Shown piece after piece: positions 1 through 4,464 of a DNA stretch of 5,173 bases (within the stretch, counting starts at the first letter, position 1; each line of letters starts with the position of its first letter). The DNA lies in contig JANLOO010000067.1 of NCBI GenBank assembly GCA_031366605.1, forward strand, positions 1 through 5,173. The letters are read 5' to 3'. The notes under the pieces are model-generated. The model was not told the origin of the DNA and searched no databases. It saw only the letters and a list, made by a program, of their open reading frames with translations. A program made the position numbers and the translations under genes. Origin of the DNA: CALMEC01 sp031366605 (lineage in GTDB: Bacteria; Actinomycetota; Thermoleophilia; Miltoncostaeales; Miltoncostaeaceae).

Positions 1-3
1 CCC

Positions 4-660
4 ATGGCAAACATTCTTGTCGTCGATGACGAACCCCGGATTGTCGGGTTCCTGCGCCGTTCTCTCTCGAATCACGGGTTCGAGGTGGACGGCTCGCTGA
101 CCGGCGCGGACGCGCTCACACGGCTTCGGACAAAGTCGTACGACCTGTTGCTGCTCGATCTGATGATGCCCGAGATCGACGGAGTCCAGGTGCTGAAAGC
201 GGTCAGCAATCTGGACCAACAGCCGCAGGTCATCATTGTGTCGGCGCGGTCCGACGTGTCGGCAAAGGTCGCCTCTCTGGACCTGGGGGCGGCTGACTAC
301 ATGACCAAGCCGTTCGCGTTGCCCGAGCTCGTTGCGCGGATCCGGGCGCGACTGCGCGCAGCCGATCCCGAAACCGTCGTACGCCGCGGAGGGATCGCGC
401 TTGACGTCGTCAACCACGCCGTGGATGTCGGCGACGGGCCGATCCGGCTCTCGCATCGCGAGTTTGCGTTGCTGGGCCGCCTGGCGCAACGGGCCGGACA
501 GGTCTGCAGTCGTGAAGAGCTCCTCACCGATGTGTGGGGCCTCGCACACGACTCCGGTGCCAACGTGGTCGACGTCTGCGTGCGGCGGCTGCGCGTCAAG
601 ATCGGCAGCGACCGCATCGAAACGGTCCGCAACGGGGGGTACCGACTCCGTGGTGCATAG
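4..660 (+). CDS. OmpR/PhoB-family two-component response regulator
   Basis: A 218-residue cytoplasmic transcription factor with a receiver domain followed by a winged-helix DNA-binding domain, the normal length for the OmpR/PhoB family. The receiver (about residues 3-117) has the acidic pair D8/D9, phosphoacceptor D52 in LLLLDLMMP, the switch Ser S80 in IIVSAR, and K102 in TKPF. The winged helix spans about 131-216, with the family-typical RLSHREFALL entry, the loop after ELLTDVW, and the VRRLRVKI recognition helix leading to the GGYRLRG hairpin. All residues needed for phosphorylation are present, so it should be phosphorylated by the kinase encoded directly downstream, whose gene overlaps its last codons. 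The ATG is only 3 nt from the window edge, so its ribosome binding site and promoter cannot be seen. Target genes are unknown; the degree of match to named regulators (MprA, PrrA, TcrA types) cannot be decided here. Confidence 0.96.
   Translation: MANILVVDDEPRIVGFLRRSLSNHGFEVDGSLTGADALTRLRTKSYDLLLLDLMMPEIDGVQVLKAVSNLDQQPQVIIVSARSDVSAKVASLDLGAADYMTKPFALPELVARIRARLRAADPETVVRRGGIALDVVNHAVDVGDGPIRLSHREFALLGRLAQRAGQVCSREELLTDVWGLAHDSGANVVDVCVRRLRVKIGSDRIETVRNGGYRLRGA
634..639 (+). promoter_or_regulatory. Probable Shine-Dalgarno for the histidine kinase gene
   Basis: A run of six G lies inside the end of the response regulator gene, 10 nt before the GTG at 650 and 13 nt before the GTG at 653. It is the only G-rich site near these codons and favours 650 as the start. 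With the 11-nt gene overlap it implies translational coupling between regulator and kinase. Confidence 0.45.
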
Positions 661-1690
661 ATACAGAAGTCAATTCGGGCTCGAGATCGCCTGGGGGATC
701 TTCGCTGCGGCCAACCTCATCGCGATGCTCGTGTTTCCCGAGCAGGCGACGGTGCCGTTTCACTTCATCTGGGTCAGCCTGACCTTGCTCTACGGCTACC
801 GCACGTGGAATCCCCGTCCGACGTTGATCGTGCTCGGGATCGTGATGGTCACGACGACGTTCGGCGAGCTCCACTACACACTCGCGTGGGTTGAACTCTC
901 CGAGATCCCGCTCATGGCCGCGATGTTCCTCGCCATGGTGTGGCACGCGCGCCGCCGCCAGCGGGCGATCGAAGACCTGCGTTCCGGAGCCGAGCGCGAG
1001 CGGGACTTCTTGCGCGATGCGTCCCATCACCTGCGCACTCCGATCACGATCGCGGTCGGACACGCCGAGCTCGTGCGTGACGTCGTCGAGGATCCGGGGG
1101 CAGCCGATGACGTCGACGTCGTCCTGGACGAGCTTCACAACCTGGCTCAGATCGCAAACCGCATTCTGATGTTGGCGACCGCGGATCACCCGGAGTACCT
1201 GCGTCTGGAGACCCTCGCCGTCGACGTGTTCGTGCAACGGCTCGCTGATCGGTGGAGTACCGCATTCGATCGCGACTGGCAGATCGACTGTGGCTCCACA
1301 GTGGTGATCGAGGCCGACCGCGATCAGATCGAGCGTGCGCTCGACGCGATCGTCGAGAACGCCGTCAACCACACCACCGCTGCCGAAAGCATCCAGATCA
1401 CGACGTCGATCGGCGGCGCGACGGTGGCGATTACGATCACCGACACGGGCTCTGGCATTCCCCGTGCGCACCTGCCTCATGTCTTCGAGCGGTTCTTCGG
1501 GACCAACTCGGGGTCTCGTCGCGGGACCGGCTTGGGACTTGCGATCGTGCAGAGCGTCGCGGAGGCCCATGGAGGCCACGCCGCGATCACAAGTGAGGAA
1601 GGCGTGGGCACGACCGTGACGTTGACGCTCCCCGTGGGTGCCGCCAGCGGCGTCGCCGCCAGATCCCTACTGGCTCGCGAGCGCGCGTAG
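650..1690 (+). CDS. Four-TM sensor histidine kinase, partner of the upstream regulator
   Basis: A membrane histidine kinase of 346 residues when started at GTG 650 (GTG 653 is the alternative). The open frame extends much further upstream, but that part is a shadow of the regulator gene. Hydrophobic segments at about 11-29, 37-50, 57-71 and 86-98 predict four transmembrane helices joined by short loops. There is no sizeable extracytoplasmic sensor and no HAMP domain, so sensing is probably within or next to the membrane. A charged, helical linker (about 100-120) leads into the HisKA H-box SHHLRTPIT with phospho-acceptor H126. The ATPase domain has N237 of the N-box (ENAVNH), G1 box DTGSGIP (265-271), F-box VFERFF, and G2 box GTGLGLA (292-298). 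All core kinase motifs are intact. Its 3' end overlaps the convergent lipoprotein gene by 24 nt. The stimulus is unknown. Confidence 0.94.
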   Translation: MVHRYRSQFGLEIAWGIFAAANLIAMLVFPEQATVPFHFIWVSLTLLYGYRTWNPRPTLIVLGIVMVTTTFGELHYTLAWVELSEIPLMAAMFLAMVWHARRRQRAIEDLRSGAERERDFLRDASHHLRTPITIAVGHAELVRDVVEDPGAADDVDVVLDELHNLAQIANRILMLATADHPEYLRLETLAVDVFVQRLADRWSTAFDRDWQIDCGSTVVIEADRDQIERALDAIVENAVNHTTAAESIQITTSIGGATVAITITDTGSGIPRAHLPHVFERFFGTNSGSRRGTGLGLAIVQSVAEAHGGHAAITSEEGVGTTVTLTLPVGAASGVAARSLLARERA

Positions 1691-2527
1691 CCGGGCCAGG
1701 TCGAGAACGTTCGTGGTGCTGGGTGCCGTGATCGCAACGGTTTCGCCGAGCTTGGTAAAGCTCACCGTCAAGTCGAGCGTGAGTTTGTGGAGCGCGCTGA
1801 GTGCGGTGACGCCGCCGGCGTAGCTGAGCTTGGCGATGACGCGTCGCGGCAACAGGTCATCGACGCCGATCCACAGATCCACTGTTTTGGTCGTCAGCGC
1901 AGACTCCAGCTGCCGGCGCGTGGCGGCGGACAACCTGGTTCCCTGGATCGCCTGCAGGGCGGGGGCGATGTCCGCGAGCGCACGTGCCGTGTCGACCTTT
2001 GCGGCCAGATGGACGGTGTGCGCCCCGTCGAGGGTCTCGCGACCCGCTTCGGTGGGCGCGGTCGCCCAGGACAGCAATCCCACCGCCAGCTGCCCCGGTA
2101 CAACGGCCGCCACCTGCGCCCGAGGAAGGTCCAGCCTGTAGTCGGTCCCGAGCACTCCTGCGAACAGCTGTCCTTCGACCTTGGTGACGTTGCCCTGGAG
2201 CTTCGGCAGTCCTGTGATGTTCGCGTCGAAATCAAACGAAGCTGCATCGCCGTTGACGGGACCCTCACCCGTGATCGTAACGGGGCCGTCGAGCGCCTGC
2301 GCCACGAGCTTGGGCAGCGTTCCCGGGGCGACGTCGGCTGCGACGGTCGTATCGACGGCGACGTGGAACGCGGTCAGCCCTGCGGCCGCGGTCGCGCTCT
2401 GACGCAGGATCTCGGCCGGGGGCAGGCCCGTGACGCGATCCTTGGTCGTGCCGCTGCCGCCACAGCCCGAAACGAGCGCGAGACAGGCGCCGAGTGTCAC
2501 CGCGAGCGCCTTGGGCGGAGTGGTCAC
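1667..2527 (-). CDS. LppX/LprAFG-like lipoprotein
   Basis: An exported lipoprotein of 286 residues when started at GTG 2527. The N-terminus is a short lipoprotein signal peptide: a Thr-Pro-Pro-Lys start, a hydrophobic core at about 7-19, and lipobox V-S-G-C with the lipidated Cys at residue 22, followed by a Gly/Ser-rich linker. The mature part resembles the mycobacterial LppX/LprG/LprA/LprF fold: a LPPAEIL entry, repeated amphipathic beta strands, an AGRETLDGAHTVHL stretch matching the EGRETINGVETVKI type of LprG, and a DLWIGVDDLLPRRV strand. Known members bind lipids or carry lipoglycans across the envelope, so lipid binding at the outer face of the membrane is the best guess; the ligand cannot be read off. 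The frame could run up to 2683, but that would put about 130 nt inside the divergent hydrolase gene and bury the signal peptide. It is convergent with, and overlaps, the kinase gene. Confidence 0.82.
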   Translation of the reverse strand: MTTPPKALAVTLGACLALVSGCGGSGTTKDRVTGLPPAEILRQSATAAAGLTAFHVAVDTTVAADVAPGTLPKLVAQALDGPVTITGEGPVNGDAASFDFDANITGLPKLQGNVTKVEGQLFAGVLGTDYRLDLPRAQVAAVVPGQLAVGLLSWATAPTEAGRETLDGAHTVHLAAKVDTARALADIAPALQAIQGTRLSAATRRQLESALTTKTVDLWIGVDDLLPRRVIAKLSYAGGVTALSALHKLTLDLTVSFTKLGETVAITAPSTTNVLDLARLRALASQ

Positions 2528-2533
2528 ACACCC

Positions 2534-2539
2534 GGTATA
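2534..2539 (-). promoter_or_regulatory. Predicted extended -10 of a leaderless promoter for the lipoprotein gene
   Basis: Read on the minus strand, TGC-TATACC is an extended -10 (TGn followed by a TAnnnt-like hexamer; the last base is C instead of T). Exactly 6 nt separate the hexamer from GTG 2527, so transcription should start at or beside the start codon. No clear -35 is seen; the TGn element may compensate. A GGG only 3 nt from the GTG is too close to serve as a Shine-Dalgarno. Confidence 0.6.
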
Positions 2540-2543
2540 GCAT
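2538..2543 (+). promoter_or_regulatory. Predicted -10 of a leaderless promoter for the MBL-fold gene
   Basis: TAGCAT fits the TAnnnT core of a -10 and ends exactly 6 nt before the GTG at 2550. TATAGC at 2536-2541 is an alternative hexamer with an 8-nt gap. The in-frame stop TAG at 2538-2540 excludes any start further upstream, and the 9 nt between that stop and the GTG (CATCCCCGC) contain no Shine-Dalgarno, so leaderless translation is the natural reading. A weak -35 (TTGGGC, 2511-2516) sits 19-21 nt upstream, a poor spacing. The element overlaps the minus-strand -10. Confidence 0.55.
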
Positions 2544-2549
2544 CCCCGC

Positions 2550-3308
2550 GTGGGGGATTCACTGACGCTCACCCCGGTCGGGGTCGGTGCTGCGTACGCT
2601 CGGCCCGGCGAGGCCCAGAGCGCGTACCTCGTCGCCTCCGGCGACACGTGTGTGTGCCTCGACCTCGGTGCCGGAGCGCTCAACCGGGTGCAGCAGCTGG
2701 TCGCGCCGGAGCGACTGTCGGCGATCGTGATCTCGCATCTGCACGCCGACCACTGCGTCGACCTGTTGAGCCTGCGGGTCTACATGGAGTGGGGCCCGGG
2801 CCGTGGGAGTCGGATCCGGGTGGTGGGACCCGCCGGGCTCCGCGATGTCTTGTGGGGCTTTGCCGGAGACAACGGCTGGGACGGGTTCGTGTTCGACACG
2901 CTGGACGAGCCCGGTGGTGCGATGGACATCGGCGCATTCCGTCTGACATGGGCGGAGGTTCCGCACATCAAACCGACGTTCGCGCTGCGCATCGATGACG
3001 GGGCTTCGTCGATCACCTATGGTGCGGACTGTGGACCCAATGACGCACTCGTGGCGCTGGCAGCGCAGACGGACGTGTTGGTCGCCGAATGCTCCCTTGG
3101 CGCCGGACCGTCGGATGACGGCGCCATTCATCTCTGCGCCACCGACGCCGGGACGCTCGCGCGCCGTGCCGGAGCCGGACGCTTGCTGTTGACCCATTGC
3201 TACCCGGAACACGATCGGGACGTGGTGCTCGCCACGGCCGCCGCCGCGTTTGACGGGCCAGTCGCCTGGGCGCGGCAAGGTGAGCAGGTGGTCATATCAA
3301 CCGACTGA
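2550..3308 (+). CDS. RNase Z-like metallo-beta-lactamase-fold hydrolase
   Basis: A 252-residue cytoplasmic metallo-hydrolase with no signal peptide. The metal-binding motif HLHADH spans 63-68 (H63, H65, D67, H68). Further likely ligands or active-site residues are H139 (PHIKPTF), bridging D160 (YGADCGPND), H194 (AIHLCATDAG) and H216 (LLLTHCYPEHD). The order and the late HxxxxxAG...LLLTH pattern are those of RNase Z-like MBL proteins, a group that includes tRNA 3'-processing enzymes, phosphodiesterases such as the atypical cyclic-nucleotide PDE Rv1339, and many uncharacterised members. It lacks the long exosite arm expected of a true tRNase Z, so a small-molecule phosphodiester or ester is the likelier substrate; that is inference. 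The start is firm: an in-frame TAG lies 9 nt before the GTG. It is divergent from the lipoprotein gene across 22 bp and probably co-transcribed with the small membrane gene 17 nt downstream. Confidence 0.88.
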   Translation: MGDSLTLTPVGVGAAYARPGEAQSAYLVASGDTCVCLDLGAGALNRVQQLVAPERLSAIVISHLHADHCVDLLSLRVYMEWGPGRGSRIRVVGPAGLRDVLWGFAGDNGWDGFVFDTLDEPGGAMDIGAFRLTWAEVPHIKPTFALRIDDGASSITYGADCGPNDALVALAAQTDVLVAECSLGAGPSDDGAIHLCATDAGTLARRAGAGRLLLTHCYPEHDRDVVLATAAAAFDGPVAWARQGEQVVISTD

Positions 3309-3325
3309 GGAGCCTGGTCGCCCGC

Positions 3326-3562
3326 ATGAGCCCCAGGGCGCGTGCGGCGGTGATGAGCCTGCTGCTCCCCGGGCTGGGGCAGCTCTATCTGGGGCGCGCC
3401 GGGCGGGCCGCCATCTGGTTCGGTGGGCTGATGGTCGTCTACCTGATCACCGGCTCCCGTACCACCGACCGCTGGATCCCGCCGGTCCTGGCGACGGTTC
3501 TGGGAGTGATCGCCGCTGCGGATGCGCTCGTCATCGGTCGCAGCCCGGGTCGCAGGTTGTGA
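3326..3562 (+). CDS. Small two-TM membrane protein, TM2/DUF5683-like
   Basis: A 78-residue membrane protein of unknown function. After a basic N-terminus (Arg4, Arg6) comes the hydrophobic signature LLLPGLGQLYLGRAGRA (about 12-28), typical of small TM2/DUF5683-like proteins whose conserved core is a Pro-Gly-x-Gly-Gln-x-Tyr-x-Gly turn. Membrane helices follow at about 28-44 and 52-70, separated by a short polar loop (GSRTTDRW), and the C-terminus is Arg-rich. It starts 17 nt after the hydrolase stop. A GAGGAG at 3307-3312 is 13 nt from ATG 3326, rather far for a Shine-Dalgarno, so reinitiation after the upstream gene is plausible. ATG 3353 is a shorter alternative that keeps the signature. Operon membership with the hydrolase is inferred from spacing and strand; a functional link is not established. 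Confidence 0.72.
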   Translation: MSPRARAAVMSLLLPGLGQLYLGRAGRAAIWFGGLMVVYLITGSRTTDRWIPPVLATVLGVIAAADALVIGRSPGRRL

Positions 3563-3577
3563 CGAGGGCCACAACCT
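3554..3577. repeat. 8-bp perfect inverted repeat over the sigma-gene promoter region
   Basis: AGGTTGTG (3554-3561) and CACAACCT (3570-3577) are perfect inverted complements around an 8-nt centre. The repeat covers the stop codon of the small membrane gene. Its dyad lies about 37 bp upstream of the predicted start of sigma-gene transcription at 3603, where the -35 box would be, and the half-site centres are 16 bp apart. That geometry suits a dimeric operator. As RNA it would be an 8-bp hairpin with an 8-nt loop, but no U-run follows, so a strong intrinsic terminator is less likely. It does not match the BldD box (TNAC-N5-GTNA) known upstream of Streptomyces whiG. Confidence 0.6.
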
Positions 3578-3590
3578 TGTCGTGCGTGCG

Positions 3591-3596
3591 TACAAT
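3591..3596 (+). promoter_or_regulatory. Predicted -10 of a leaderless promoter for the sigma factor gene
   Basis: TACAAT differs from the TATAAT consensus by one base and ends exactly 6 nt before ATG 3603, so the predicted transcript begins at the start codon. The sequence ahead of the ATG is not purine-rich and offers no Shine-Dalgarno. No good -35 is found at 16-19 nt spacing; TTGTCG at 3577-3582 is too close and TTGTGA at 3557-3562 too far. The element looks like a housekeeping-sigma promoter and not a FliA/WhiG one (no GCCGATAA-like -10), so the gene is not evidently autoregulated. Confidence 0.65.
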
Positions 3597-3602
3597 CACC
3601 CG

Positions 3603-4430
3603 ATGACCGCTGCCGGGGAAGATGCGACGCGAGAGATCTCCGGGAGCACCCGTGCGCCGGGAAAGCTCTCCGACCGCGACGTGCAATCCCTGTGGCGGCG
3701 GTGCAAGGAGTACGGCGACCTGCCGGCGCGCGACCAACTGATCCTCAACTACGCGCCGCTCGTCAAGTACGTCGCCGGGCGGATGAGGGCCGCGCTGCCG
3801 TCTCACGTCGATGAGGCCGACCTGATCTCGTATGGGCTTCTGGGCTTGATCAACGCGGTCGAACGCTTTGATCCCAAGCGGCGCATCAAGTTTGAGACCT
3901 ACGCGGTCACCCGCATCAAGGGCGCCATCATCGACGAACTCCGTGCGCTCGACTGGGTGCCGCGGTCGGTGCGCGCCAGGGCACGCGAGATCGAGCGGAC
4001 GTCTGCCGAGCTCGAACACAAGCTGCACCGCGCGCCGACCGACGGCGAGATGGCCGATGCGCTCGGCGTCACCGCCAACGAGTTTCAGGACAGCATCACG
4101 CAGATCGCCAACTCCTCGCTCGTCGCGCTGGACGAGATGTGGAGCGGCTCGGGGACCGGTGAGTCGCTCGCGTTGATCGACACCATCGGGGACGGCGCCA
4201 TGAGCGACCCGGCGACGATGGTCGGCGAGATGGAGACCCGCATCACGCTGGCCGACGCGATTGCGGGCTTGCCTGAGCGCGAGAAGATCGTCGTCAGCCT
4301 CTACTACTACGAAGGTTTGACACTTCGCGAGATCGGCGAGGTCCTCGGCGTCACCGAGAGCCGCGTGAGCCAGCTGCACACCAAGGCCGTCCTGCGCTTG
4401 CGCGGACGGCTCTCGGACGACACGGAGTAG
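3603..4430 (+). CDS. FliA/WhiG-family RNA polymerase sigma factor
   Basis: A 275-residue sigma-70 group 3 factor that directs core RNA polymerase to an alternative promoter class. Region 2 spans about 43-124: core-binding stretch DLISYGLLGLINAVERFD (73-90) and the -10-recognition stretch FETYAVTRIKGAIIDELR (97-114), then DWVPRSVR. Region 3 follows (about 124-180), and region 4 (216-275) holds the -35 helix-turn-helix around LREIGEVLGVTESRVSQLH. Length and motifs match FliA/WhiG. WhiG controls sporulation in Streptomyces and type IV pilus genes in Rubrobacter, while FliA controls late flagellar genes; no flagellar, pilus or anti-sigma gene is visible here to decide. I take ATG 3603 as start because a -10 hexamer sits 6 nt before it. 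The frame opens at ATG 3522 and has a GTG at 3582, but neither has a ribosome binding site and 3522 lies within the preceding gene. It is convergent with the EAL gene. Confidence 0.92.
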   Translation: MTAAGEDATREISGSTRAPGKLSDRDVQSLWRRCKEYGDLPARDQLILNYAPLVKYVAGRMRAALPSHVDEADLISYGLLGLINAVERFDPKRRIKFETYAVTRIKGAIIDELRALDWVPRSVRARAREIERTSAELEHKLHRAPTDGEMADALGVTANEFQDSITQIANSSLVALDEMWSGSGTGESLALIDTIGDGAMSDPATMVGEMETRITLADAIAGLPEREKIVVSLYYYEGLTLREIGEVLGVTESRVSQLHTKAVLRLRGRLSDDTE

Positions 4431-4432
4431 TC

Positions 4433-4455
4433 GCGGCGCGGCACGAGGCCGCCGC
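4433..4455. terminator. GC-rich hairpin between convergent genes, possible weak terminator
   Basis: The 34-nt gap between the sigma gene stop and the EAL gene stop can fold in two competing ways: GCGGCG (4433-4438) with CGCCGC (4450-4455), or GCGGC (4438-4442) with GCCGC (4448-4452) around a 5-nt loop. Neither is followed by a T-run on either strand, so this would be a U-less bidirectional terminator at best. Such hairpins arise easily by chance in GC-rich DNA. Confidence 0.3.
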
Positions 4456-4464
4456 AGACCCGAT

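Noticed and set aside
332..649. The upstream part of the kinase open frame, starting at 332
   Set aside because: It lies wholly within the response regulator in another frame and reads as Arg/Ser-rich non-domain sequence. GTG 650 (or 653) places the first TM helix normally near the N-terminus.
596..1579. A 327-codon minus-strand open frame opposite the histidine kinase
   Set aside because: Low-complexity, Arg/Asp-rich product with no domain. The plus strand has all kinase boxes in the correct order.
2528..2683. An N-terminal extension of the lipoprotein from a start at 2683
   Set aside because: It would overlap the hydrolase by about 130 nt and put 52 residues before the signal peptide, leaving the lipobox internal. 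GTG 2527 gives a standard lipoprotein N-terminus.
1787..2998. A 403-codon plus-strand open frame across the lipoprotein and the start of the hydrolase
   Set aside because: It opposes the lipoprotein with its clear lipobox and is out of frame with the HxHxDH hydrolase; the product is rich in Arg and Gly with no recognisable fold.
3554..3577. Inverted repeat as an intrinsic terminator of the hydrolase operon
   Set aside because: The stem is good but is followed by TGTCGTGCG instead of a T-run, so a regulatory site is at least as likely. Kept as a repeat, not called a terminator.
3522..3602. An earlier start of the sigma gene at ATG 3522 or GTG 3582
   Set aside because: No ribosome binding site precedes either, 3522 is inside the small membrane gene, and a near-consensus -10 (TACAAT) lies exactly 6 nt before ATG 3603.
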